A DNA stretch of 64,000 nucleotides from Mycolicibacter algericus DSM 45454 (lineage in GTDB: Bacteria; Actinomycetota; Actinomycetes; Mycobacteriales; Mycobacteriaceae), in NCBI RefSeq assembly GCF_002086455.1, contig NZ_MVHC01000003.1:62001-126000 (forward strand), given 5' to 3'. Position 1 is the first letter of the stretch; the number at the start of each line of letters is the position of its first letter. The notes beneath the pieces are model-generated. The model made no database searches and was not told where the DNA came from. It saw only the letters and a list, made by a program, of their open reading frames with translations. The position numbers and the translations under genes are program-made. Below are positions 1-8,828 of the stretch, one piece after another.

Positions 1-87
1 TGCACCCCGGCGGGTGTCCACCTTCTTCGCCGTGCTGACGGCACGCGGGGCCGGCGCCTGGATGTCGGTGTAGGCGATTGCAACCAT
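1..87 (-). CDS. Unidentified protein, N-terminal fragment (gene runs off the left edge)
   Basis: An open frame starts with ATG at 87-85 and continues to the window edge (29 codons, beginning MVAIAYTDIQ). A GGAGG sequence lies 8 bases before the ATG, which supports this start. I do not recognise the product: the visible part is hydrophilic, has no signal peptide and is basic towards the end of the visible segment. It is the first complete-looking gene start downstream of the M-box riboswitch, promoter and leader ORF described below, so it is probably expressed when Mg2+ is low. A 6-bp hairpin (105-110 with 118-123) sits just before its ribosome binding site. Function cannot be assigned from this fragment. 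Confidence 0.55.
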   Translation of the reverse strand, partial: MVAIAYTDIQAPAPRAVSTAKKVDTRRGA

Positions 88-148
88 GATGATGGCCTCC
101 TAGTCGCGTAACGCCGCTACGCGCTCAGCTGGAGGCCGGAATCGGGGC

Positions 149-229
149 TCAACTGGAGGCGGTATGCGACCGTTCGGATGGGGACGGAACAGAAGTCAGA
201 TATCGGCTCGGACTATCACCGGAACTCAT
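149..229 (-). CDS. 26-residue leader ORF between M-box riboswitch and the downstream gene
   Basis: ATG at 229-227 opens a frame of 26 codons (starts MSSGDSPSRY, ends HTASS) that stops with TGA at 151-149. It is preceded by AGGAGGTGA, nearly the full anti-Shine-Dalgarno complement, about 10 bases from the ATG, which is much stronger than most ribosome sites in this window. It lies inside the riboswitch transcript and ends about 61 bases before the next start at 87. The peptide is rich in Ser, Thr, Pro and Arg with no membrane segment. Either it is a regulatory leader whose translation affects the downstream gene, or it is a tiny protein in its own right. No homologue is recognised. Confidence 0.5.
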   Translation of the reverse strand: MSSGDSPSRYLTSVPSPSERSHTASS

Positions 230-339
230 GCGTCCCTCACCTCCTCTCGGTCGCGGGCACGCGTCGGCGTGCCGGTTTCACCGCAGGCTTTGGAGGCAGC
301 TCCGACGACTGTCGGAAGACCGCACCCCTCTCGTCAGAG

Positions 340-504
340 CTTCGACACTGCACGGCGTGTCCCGCCCGCTCAGATTTGCGAGCCGGAAGCCACTTGGGCT
401 CAACCCTTAAGCCGGGAGGAGCTGTCCTGACCCGGGGCGTCTTTCGACGTTCGGGGTCAGTGGCCTGTGTCCGTGCAGACGCCTCACCTAACGAGGTGCT
501 TGCA
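340..504 (-). promoter_or_regulatory. M-box (ykoK-type) magnesium riboswitch
   Basis: Read on the minus strand, the segment contains the M-box core: GTTAGGTGAGGC (492-481), then ACACAGGCCACTG, then a GNRA-capped arm ACGTCGAAAGACGCC within a long hairpin (460-427), GGGTCAGGACAGCTCC and the GGCTTAAGGGTTGAGCCC arm. These blocks, in this order, are those I know from the RF00380 (ykoK) family, which senses Mg2+ and shuts off expression when Mg2+ is high. In M. tuberculosis M-boxes precede Rv1535 and the PE20 locus. The 5' limit follows the inferred transcription start; the 3' limit is approximate. It controls transcription towards the leader ORF and the gene at the left edge. Confidence 0.85.
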
Positions 505-510
505 TGGTCC

Positions 511-539
511 ATAGTGCATCAGGAATGCGCCCGGGTCAA
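511..539 (-). promoter_or_regulatory. Candidate promoter of the M-box transcript
   Basis: On the minus strand TTGACC (539-534) and CACTAT (516-511) are separated by 17 bases, a SigA-like arrangement. The implied start site, near 504, is just before the M-box core. Confidence 0.5.
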
Positions 540-572
540 TTCAACTCACCCACCGGTTTCCACACGGTTCGG

Positions 573-2381
573 TCACGACCCGGCGGCATCGTCGAAGTGC
601 ACCGTCGCACGGGTTCCTCGGGCGCCCGGGGTGCCGTCGGACCACTTCACCGGCTCGCCGGCGTAACGCCCCGGCGCCGCCCACGACGTCAGCGCACCGA
701 GCACCATCATCACCGCCGCGGCGGCGAACACCACCGCCAACCCGGTATGGAACGGCCCGGAGATCAGTTGCGGGAAGAAGCTGTGCCCGGTCAACATCTG
801 GGCGTCGACACCGGGATGGTCCAGCGCACCGGAGGGCCCCAGCAATTCGCCGATCGGGTTGTAACCCAGAAACGCCGCGAACAGGCTGCCCACCGGCGGG
901 GTGTTGGCCACCTGTTCGGCGACCTCGGCGGGCACTCCCCGCTGCTGCAACCCCGCACCCATCGCCTCCGGCAACGTGTTCGCCAGGCCGATCACCATGA
1001 GGGAGAAGAAGATACCGATCGACAATGACGTGCCGGCGTTGAAGAACGTGGCCCGCACACCCGAGGCGGCACCGCGCTGCGCGGCCGGGACGCTGGACAT
1101 GACCACAGCCGTGTTGGGCGCGGTGAAAATCCCGCCGCCGAGTCCGTTGAGGAAGACCAGCGCCGCGAAGATCCGATAGTCGAAGTCGACCGGAAGCAGC
1201 ACCAGCGCCACGAACGTCACCGCCATCAGCGCCATCCCACCGACGGCGAACGGGCGGGCGCCGTGCCGGTCGGACAGCGACCCGGCCACCGGACCGGCCA
1301 ACAGGAAGCCCACCGTCATCGGCAGCAGGTAGATGCCCGACCACAGCGGGGTGGATTCGAAGCTGTAGCCGTGCAGCGGCAACCAGATCCCCTGCAGCCA
1401 GATGATCAGCATGAACTGCATGCCGCCGCGCCCGATCGCCGCCAGTAGCCCGGCCGCGTTGGCCATGCCGAACGCCGGGATCTTGAACAGCCGCACATCG
1501 AGCAGCGGCGCGGCGACCTGCAGTTCGATGACGCAGAACAGCGCCAGCAGCGCCACCCCCAGCGCCAGCGAACCCAGCACCACCGGACTTGTCCAACTAG
1601 TCGGCGAATCACCATGCGGCTGAATGCTGTAGGTGATCGCGGTCAGCACCACGGTCAGCCCCAGACCCAGCGTCACCGTTCCCGCCCAGTCCAGCTTGGC
1701 CGGTGCACGCTCGCCGAGTTCGTGCAGCGAACGCATCGACCAGACGGTGCCCAGCACCCCGATCGGCACCCCGACCCAGAACACCGCCCGCCAATCCCAC
1801 TCCGACAACAGCCCGCCGATCAGCAGGCCGACGAAGGAGCCGGCGACCGCCGCCACCTGGTTGACCCCCAGCGCCATGCCACGCTGATTGGCCGGGAAGG
1901 CGTCGGTGATGATCGCCGCCGAGGACGCGAACAGCATCGCCCCGCCGACGCCCTGCACCACCCGCCAGCCGATCAGCCACCGGGCGCCGGCGCCGAGGTC
2001 GAACGGATCGATCGACAGCGCGATCGCCGCCACCGTGAACACCACGAAGCCGGCGTTGTAGATGCGCACCCGGCCGAACATGTCGCCGAGCCGGCCGAAG
2101 AACACCACCAGCACAGCCGACACCAACAGGTAGCCCATCAGCATCCACAGCAGGTAGCTCACGTTCGCCGGATCCAGCGGGTTCAGCCCGATGCCGCGGA
2201 AGATCGCCGGCAATGAGATCAGCACGATCGAGCCGTTGACGGTGGCCAGCAGCACACCCAGCGTGGTGTTGGACAGTGCTATCCACTTGTAGCGCGGGTG
2301 ATCGCGGCCGTAGCGCAACCGGCGACCGCCGGCCGCGACAGCACCGGAGTCGACGCTCACCCCCTCGACGCGCGCCGTCAT
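573..2381 (-). CDS. MFS multidrug exporter, DHA2 (EmrB/QacA) family, 14 TM segments
   Basis: A 602-residue integral membrane protein of the major facilitator superfamily. The order of hydrophobic segments fits the 14-helix DHA2 family, with the family-type segment after TM1 (LPAIFRGIG) and the loop motif GRLGDMFGR between TM2 and TM3. These proteins use the proton gradient to expel drugs or lipophilic compounds; the substrate cannot be told here. I chose ATG 2381 because GGGAG lies 6 bases upstream; ATG 2387 is in frame but has GGGAG abutting it. Its stop (573) is close to the M-box promoter. It is divergent from thiC and has no counterpart beside thiC in H37Rv, so it is probably an accessory gene. 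Confidence 0.9.
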   Translation of the reverse strand: MTARVEGVSVDSGAVAAGGRRLRYGRDHPRYKWIALSNTTLGVLLATVNGSIVLISLPAIFRGIGLNPLDPANVSYLLWMLMGYLLVSAVLVVFFGRLGDMFGRVRIYNAGFVVFTVAAIALSIDPFDLGAGARWLIGWRVVQGVGGAMLFASSAAIITDAFPANQRGMALGVNQVAAVAGSFVGLLIGGLLSEWDWRAVFWVGVPIGVLGTVWSMRSLHELGERAPAKLDWAGTVTLGLGLTVVLTAITYSIQPHGDSPTSWTSPVVLGSLALGVALLALFCVIELQVAAPLLDVRLFKIPAFGMANAAGLLAAIGRGGMQFMLIIWLQGIWLPLHGYSFESTPLWSGIYLLPMTVGFLLAGPVAGSLSDRHGARPFAVGGMALMAVTFVALVLLPVDFDYRIFAALVFLNGLGGGIFTAPNTAVVMSSVPAAQRGAASGVRATFFNAGTSLSIGIFFSLMVIGLANTLPEAMGAGLQQRGVPAEVAEQVANTPPVGSLFAAFLGYNPIGELLGPSGALDHPGVDAQMLTGHSFFPQLISGPFHTGLAVVFAAAAVMMVLGALTSWAAPGRYAGEPVKWSDGTPGARGTRATVHFDDAAGS

Positions 2382-2412
2382 CGTCATCTCCCGCGGTTCT
2401 CCGACCCAAAGC

Positions 2413-2429
2413 GCATATATTAGCTATGC
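2413..2429. promoter_or_regulatory. AT-rich inverted repeat upstream of the MFS exporter
   Basis: GCATA and TATGC flank a 7-base spacer in an unusually AT-rich patch about 32 bases before the exporter start. It is placed like a promoter -10/operator region for that gene. Arms of 5 bp are short and could be chance. Confidence 0.25.
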
Positions 2430-2499
2430 AAAGGATCGGGTGCCTAATCGGCGGCGTCGGCGCCCTGGTCGGCGCCTTACGTCGGGCGTCACACTGCGC

Positions 2500-2505
2500 T
2501 AGCGT
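2500..2505 (+). promoter_or_regulatory. Candidate -10 element for the thiC operon
   Basis: TAGCGT lies about 30 bases before the TPP riboswitch, inside a CACTGC/GCAGTG inverted repeat (2492-2497 and 2507-2512). The position fits a start site near 2512. Weak evidence only. Confidence 0.3.
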
Positions 2506-2535
2506 GGCAGTGCAGTGATCGCAGTACGGAAAATC

Positions 2536-4275
<1,740 letters not shown>

Positions 4276-4331
4276 TGGTGATCGCAAGCGCGGCGGAGCC
4301 GGGGGAAGCGGGTCGCCACTCATCCAGCACA

Positions 4332-5162
4332 GTGGAGTTCCTGCCGCCGGCGCCGCCCGGATCGACCCCGGCGCGCGTCTTGACCATCGCCGGGTCGGAT
4401 TCCGGCGGCGGCGCCGGCATTCAGGCCGACATGCGCACCTGCGCGATGCTCGGTGTCCACGCCTGCGTCGCGGTGACGGCGGTGACGGTGCAGAACACCG
4501 TCGGCGTCAAGAGCTTTCACGAGGTCCCCGCCGACACCGTCGCCGCCCAGATCGAAACGGTGGTGCCCGACATCGGAATCCAGGCCGCCAAGACCGGGAT
4601 GCTGGCGTCGGCGCAGATCATCACAGCAGTGTCGGCGACCTGGCGGGAACTAGGGCTGAGGGTGCCGCTGGTGGTCGATCCGGTGTCGGCGTCCATGCAC
4701 GGTGATGCGCTGCTGGCGTCGTCAGCACTGGATGCTATGCGCGACAATCTGTTTCCGCTGGCGACGCTGGTGACGCCCAACCTGCACGAGGTGCGACTGC
4801 TGGTCGGCGTCGAGGTGGTCGACGTCGAGACCCAGCGGACGGCCGCCCGGGCGCTGCACGCCCTCGGTCCGCAGTGGGTACTGGTCAAAGGCGGACACCT
4901 GCCGTCGGCGCGGCACAGCCCCGATCTGCTTTTCGACGGCACCGTCTTCCGGGAGTTCCCCGGGCCCCGCGTGGCCACCTCCGACGACCACGGCGCCGGT
5001 GACACGCTGGCCGCGGCCACCGCGTGCGCGCTGGCGCACGGGTTCACCGTCCCCGACGCGGTGGCGTTCGCCAAGGGCTGGGTCACCGAGTGCCTGCGCG
5101 CCGCCTACCCGCTGGGCCACGGGCACGGCCCGGTGTCGCCGCTGTTCCGGTTGACCCGATGA
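4332..5162 (+). CDS. thiD: Hydroxymethylpyrimidine / phosphomethylpyrimidine kinase ThiD
   Basis: ThiD phosphorylates hydroxymethylpyrimidine (phosphate) to the diphosphate used by ThiE. The N-terminal motif TIAGSDSGGGAGIQADM and the anion-hole motif DDHGAGDTLA near the C-terminus are ribokinase-fold hallmarks. I use GTG 4332 (276 residues), closest to the start of Rv0422c (265 residues); a GTG at 4275 that overlaps the thiC stop (TAGTG) is the alternative and would add 19 residues. No good ribosome site is seen for either, so translation is probably coupled to thiC. The stop overlaps the next start (ATGA). Confidence 0.93.
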   Translation: MEFLPPAPPGSTPARVLTIAGSDSGGGAGIQADMRTCAMLGVHACVAVTAVTVQNTVGVKSFHEVPADTVAAQIETVVPDIGIQAAKTGMLASAQIITAVSATWRELGLRVPLVVDPVSASMHGDALLASSALDAMRDNLFPLATLVTPNLHEVRLLVGVEVVDVETQRTAARALHALGPQWVLVKGGHLPSARHSPDLLFDGTVFREFPGPRVATSDDHGAGDTLAAATACALAHGFTVPDAVAFAKGWVTECLRAAYPLGHGHGPVSPLFRLTR

Positions 5163-5776
5163 GCCTCGACGAGATCGCCGGGGTAGCCCACACCCCAGCG
5201 AGCGGCCCGGCCGGCGTCGTATTACTGACCCACGGCGCCGGCGGAAACCGGGATTCGCCGATGTTGCAGCGGATTTGCGAGGAATGGGCACGACGCGGCT
5301 TTCTGGCGATCCGTTACGACCTGCCATTTCGCCGGCGCCGCCCGAAGGGCCCGCCGTCGGGTTCGGGGGCCGGCGACCGGGACGGCATCGCCGCGGCGAT
5401 CGGGTACGCGCGCGGCTTGGCAGACGGTCCGCTGATCGCCGGCGGTCATTCCTACGGCGGCCGGCAGACCTCGATGGTGGTGGCCGGCGGCGGCGTGCCG
5501 GTAGACCTGCTGGCGTTGTTCTCCTACCCGCTGCATCCGCCCGGTAAGCCGGAGCGCCGCCGTACCGAACACCTGCCCGGCATCGGCGTGCCCACCGTGT
5601 TCACCCACGGCAGCTCGGATCCGTTCGGGACGCTGCCCGAGGTTCACGCCGCAGCCGCGTTGATCCCGGCCCGGCACGACGTCGTCGAGATCAGCGGTGC
5701 CCGCCATGATCTGGCCACCAAGGCCCTGGACGTGCCGGCGCTGGCCGTCGACGCCGCCCTGCGACTGCTGAGCTGA
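5159..5776 (+). CDS. Alpha/beta-hydrolase-fold protein in the thiC operon (Rv0421c-like)
   Basis: A 205-residue alpha/beta hydrolase of the KANL3/Tex30 or dienelactone-hydrolase-like type. The oxyanion region LLTHGAGGNRDSP is at the N-terminus, the nucleophile elbow is GGHSYGGRQ (Ser), a late Asp lies in HGSSDPFG, and His in SGARHDL completes a plausible triad. ATG 5159 overlaps the thiD stop by four bases (ATGA), so it is translationally coupled. The same gene order (Rv0423c-Rv0422c-Rv0421c) in H37Rv suggests a conserved link to thiamine synthesis, but the substrate is not known to me. Confidence 0.85.
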   Translation: MSLDEIAGVAHTPASGPAGVVLLTHGAGGNRDSPMLQRICEEWARRGFLAIRYDLPFRRRRPKGPPSGSGAGDRDGIAAAIGYARGLADGPLIAGGHSYGGRQTSMVVAGGGVPVDLLALFSYPLHPPGKPERRRTEHLPGIGVPTVFTHGSSDPFGTLPEVHAAAALIPARHDVVEISGARHDLATKALDVPALAVDAALRLLS

Positions 5777-5828
5777 GACCCGCCGGTGAGCTTCGCTGGT
5801 TACCGGTGAGTCAGGTACCGTGATTTTC

Positions 5829-7313
5829 ATGAGTAGCGAGCTGTTCGACGTCGTCATCGTGGGCGCGGGTTTCGGCGGGATGGGTGCGGCGATCGAGCTG
5901 AAGAAGCTCGGCTACGACAACATGGTCCTGCTCGAGCGCGAGGACGATCTGGGCGGAACGTGGCACGTCAACCGCTACCCCGGCCTGGCCGTCGACATCC
6001 CCTCGACCACCTACTCGTACTGGTTCGAGCCCAACCCGCACTGGACGCGGCTGTTCGCCACCGGTTCGGAGCTCAAGCGCTACGCCGAGCACGTCGCCGA
6101 CAAGTACGACGTGCGCCGCCACATGCGGTTCAACACAACCGTCGAGGGCGCCCGCTGGGACGAGGAAGCCCAGCGCTGGCAGGTGAGCCTGGCCGACGGC
6201 GCCACGCTGAGCGCCCGGTACCTGATCACCGCGACCGGTTTCCTGTCGCAACCCCACACCCCGGACATCCCGGGCATCGCCGACTTCGCCGGCAAGGTGG
6301 TGCACACCACCGCGTGGGACGCTCACCACGACTTCAACGGTCGGGCGGTCGGCTTGATCGGCACCGGCGCCACCGCGGTGCAGCTGATCCCGGAGCTGGC
6401 CAAGACGGTCGGCGACCTCACGGTCTACCAGCGCACCCCGATCTGGGTGGCACCCAAACTGGACTTCGGGTTCTCCCCCGTCGTGCAGCGACTGTTCGCG
6501 CGGGTTCCGCTCGCCCAGCGGGCGCTGCGGTGGGTGACCGACAGCCTGCTGGAGTTCATGACGTTCGTCGGGGTGCTCAACTTTCCGTACTTCCGCCGGC
6601 TTTCGATCGGCGCGATGGACCTGTGCAAGATCCACCGGTTCATCTCGATCCGCGACAAGGAACTGCGGGCCAAGCTCACCCCGAGCTACGACATCGGTTG
6701 TAAACGGCCCAGCTGGTCCAACGACTACTACCGCAGCTTCAACAAGCCGCACGTGCACCTGGAGACGGCCGGGATCGAACGCGTCGAACCGGACGGGATC
6801 GTCACCGTCGACGGCCGCAAGAGCGTGATCGACACCCTGGTGCTGGCCACCGGCTTCGACCTGTGGGAGGCCAACTTCCCGGCGATCGAGATCGTCGGAC
6901 GCGACGGCCGCAACCTGGGAAAGTGGTGGCGAGAGAACCGGTTCCAGGCCTACCAGGGCGTGTCCATTCCGGCCTTTCCGAACTTCCTGAGCCTGGCCAG
7001 CCCGTACGCGTTCTGCGGCCTGTCGTTCTTCAACACGATGGAGTACCAGATGCGCCACATGGGCCGGTTGTTCGGCGAGCTGCAGCGCCGCGGCGCGACG
7101 ACCTTCGAAGTCACCGAGGCCGCCAATACCCGCTTCCTCGACGACATGACCAAGCGGCTGGACCGCTCGGTGTTCTACGCCGGCAGCTGCACAGGGTCAC
7201 GGTCCTACTACTTCAACCCGAGCGGCGAAGCAACCTTGCTGCGGCCCACCACGGTGCGCAACGCGGTGCGGGATGGCTCCCGGTTCCCGCTGGAGGACTA
7301 CCAGATCGCCTGA
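5829..7313 (+). CDS. Flavin monooxygenase, Baeyer-Villiger type
   Basis: This 494-residue FAD- and NADPH-dependent monooxygenase inserts oxygen next to a ketone or oxidises a heteroatom. The FAD-binding motif GAGFGG lies at residues 12-17. The Baeyer-Villiger fingerprint FxGxxxHTxxW is intact at residues 153-163, followed by the NADPH-binding motif GLIGTGATAVQ. It resembles the EthA/Rv3083 group; the substrate is unknown. I prefer ATG 5829 over the GTG at 5820; neither has a clear ribosome site. It converges on the tandem TetR gene, with a shared hairpin between them. Confidence 0.9.
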   Translation: MSSELFDVVIVGAGFGGMGAAIELKKLGYDNMVLLEREDDLGGTWHVNRYPGLAVDIPSTTYSYWFEPNPHWTRLFATGSELKRYAEHVADKYDVRRHMRFNTTVEGARWDEEAQRWQVSLADGATLSARYLITATGFLSQPHTPDIPGIADFAGKVVHTTAWDAHHDFNGRAVGLIGTGATAVQLIPELAKTVGDLTVYQRTPIWVAPKLDFGFSPVVQRLFARVPLAQRALRWVTDSLLEFMTFVGVLNFPYFRRLSIGAMDLCKIHRFISIRDKELRAKLTPSYDIGCKRPSWSNDYYRSFNKPHVHLETAGIERVEPDGIVTVDGRKSVIDTLVLATGFDLWEANFPAIEIVGRDGRNLGKWWRENRFQAYQGVSIPAFPNFLSLASPYAFCGLSFFNTMEYQMRHMGRLFGELQRRGATTFEVTEAANTRFLDDMTKRLDRSVFYAGSCTGSRSYYFNPSGEATLLRPTTVRNAVRDGSRFPLEDYQIA

Positions 7314-7332
7314 GCCGGAAGCTGATCCGGCT
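7313..7332. terminator. Bidirectional terminator hairpin between monooxygenase and TetR gene
   Basis: AGCCGGA and TCCGGCT form a perfect 7-bp stem with a 6-base loop. It begins within the stop codon of the monooxygenase gene and ends 10 bases from the stop of the converging TetR gene. No T-run follows, which is common for mycobacterial terminators. Confidence 0.5.
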
Positions 7333-7341
7333 TCAGACCCG

Positions 7342-8622
7342 TCAGTTGTCGCCGATCGCGACGGCCTCCATGAGTTTGCGCAGCGCGGCCTGCGCGTAAC
7401 CCGGTGCCGCGGTGGCTGTTGCGTCACCGTACGACCGTCCTTCCCGGTCCAGCCGGCCCAGGTCGTCCACCAGCGCCGCCAAGGCGTGCACCAGGAACCT
7501 CGCGTGCAGGACGTCCAGCTCCGGCCGTACCGCCGTCAGTGGCCCCACCCAGGTGTCGATGAAGGCGCGCTCCGAATCGCGCAACAGGTCCCGCTCCGCG
7601 GGCCCCAGATTGACCCGCTCGGTGTCGTAGACCGCCGCCAGTTCGGGATTGGCGAAGATGGTGGCCACGAACGCCTCGACCAGGCGGGCCAGTACCTCGC
7701 GCGGGTCATTGAAGACGCCCGCGATCGCCGACATCTCCCCGCCGATCCGGTCGACGGCACGCTGTAGGCCCGTGGTCAAGATGTCGCTCTTGCTGGAGAA
7801 GTACCGATAGACGCCGGAGGCGGGGACGCCCACGGCGTCGGCGATCTCGGTGACGCTGGTCTCGGCGTAGCCCTTGGTACCGAACAGCAGGATCGCCGAA
7901 TGCAGCAACGCCTCGTACGGCCCGGCGTCCGGCGTGAAAATACGCCACACCGATGGGCGATTGACCCCGACGTCACCCTGTTGGGGCAGTTCGGCGCCGG
8001 CCAGCGCCCGCGCGGTGTCCAGCATCAGCGGCCTGATCTCGTCGTCCGAGATCGGCAACCGGTGCCCGACGACGCTGCCCGCGATACTGAGCAGGCCCGC
8101 GGACAGGGTCCACCGCTCGATGGAGGTCAATCCCGGACGCAGCACGTTGAGCGGGCGTTGCACCCGCCGGTTGACCTGATGGATGTGCGCCGTCAGCGTG
8201 GCCTTGTCGGCAGGCTGCAGGTAGCGGCCCTGCCACCGGTAGAGCCCGGCGGCCTCGCGGTTGTCGAGCGCTGACGAGATGAGCGTGTTGATGATCTGGT
8301 CCAGGACCGCCCCGGGATCCTGTTCCAATTCCGCGTCGGGAATCTCGTCGATGAACGCGGTACGGTCCTCCAGCTGTTGACCGAGCGCGCCGACGACGAC
8401 GGCGAACATCTGGTACTTGCTCGGGTAGTGCCGGTAAAGCGCCGGCGCCGAGATTCCAACCTTGGTGGCAATCGCCTCCATGCTGGTCGCGTGGTAGCCC
8501 TGTGCACTGAACGCCTCCGCAGCCGCACGCGTGATCTGGGCTTTGCGGTCTTTCGGGCGCCGTCTGATGTGGCCACCCGTGCGTCCGGCCGGGCCATTCG
8601 TAGCACCGAGCGTGATAACCAC
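7342..8622 (-). CDS. Tandem TetR-family regulator (two TetR units in one chain)
   Basis: The 426-residue product is twice the usual TetR length. Two DNA-binding helix-turn-helix domains are visible. The first, around residues 25-72, carries TSMEAIATKVGISAPALYRHY. The second, around 235-282, carries TSVTEIADAVGVPASGVYRYF. Each is followed by a ligand-domain-like helical region. The chain could therefore act as a built-in dimer. The start is GTG 8622, with AGAG very close to it; no better in-frame start is seen before the first domain. A perfect CACCTAGGTG palindrome about 50 bases upstream is a likely autoregulatory operator. Its target may include the converging monooxygenase gene. Confidence 0.9.
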   Translation of the reverse strand: MVITLGATNGPAGRTGGHIRRRPKDRKAQITRAAAEAFSAQGYHATSMEAIATKVGISAPALYRHYPSKYQMFAVVVGALGQQLEDRTAFIDEIPDAELEQDPGAVLDQIINTLISSALDNREAAGLYRWQGRYLQPADKATLTAHIHQVNRRVQRPLNVLRPGLTSIERWTLSAGLLSIAGSVVGHRLPISDDEIRPLMLDTARALAGAELPQQGDVGVNRPSVWRIFTPDAGPYEALLHSAILLFGTKGYAETSVTEIADAVGVPASGVYRYFSSKSDILTTGLQRAVDRIGGEMSAIAGVFNDPREVLARLVEAFVATIFANPELAAVYDTERVNLGPAERDLLRDSERAFIDTWVGPLTAVRPELDVLHARFLVHALAALVDDLGRLDREGRSYGDATATAAPGYAQAALRKLMEAVAIGDN

Positions 8623-8670
8623 CTCTTAACAACTCCGGCCAGCTCCGTCACTTTCAGAGCATTATTAACA

Positions 8671-8680
8671 CACCTAGGTG
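8671..8680. promoter_or_regulatory. Perfect 10-bp palindrome, candidate TetR operator
   Basis: CACCTAGGTG lies 49 bases upstream of the tandem TetR start, beside an AT-rich TTAATAATG tract on the minus strand that could be the promoter. The placement suits autorepression. No second copy was noticed near the monooxygenase gene. Confidence 0.4.
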
Positions 8681-8828
8681 AACGGCGCCGCACGAGGTGC
8701 TGCGCGCGCGTCCTCCCGGTCCCGGCGGCCGGAGCCGAGCCCGGTCGGGGTCCGCTATCGACCGCGGGCAGTCCGCGCCGGCGTCACGGCGCGGCGGGCA
8801 CCCATCAGCAGGGCGCCCGCCGGACGGA

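Noticed and set aside
427..460. Hairpin as a terminator of the MFS gene
   Set aside because: At first it looked like a terminator, but its GNRA loop and flanking blocks show that it is an internal arm of the M-box.
178..666. Plus-strand frames at 164-666 as genes
   Set aside because: The region is better explained as an M-box leader on the minus strand; the frames have no ribosome sites or recognisable domains.
541..1596. Long open frame on the minus strand within the MFS gene
   Set aside because: It is an alternative frame of the exporter at 573-2381; its translation is Arg/Ala/Gly-rich low complexity with no domain.
5811..7058. 415-codon minus-strand frame opposite the monooxygenase
   Set aside because: Mirror frame caused by high GC3; composition (Val, Gly, Arg, His) is typical of antisense frames and the plus-strand gene has intact motifs.
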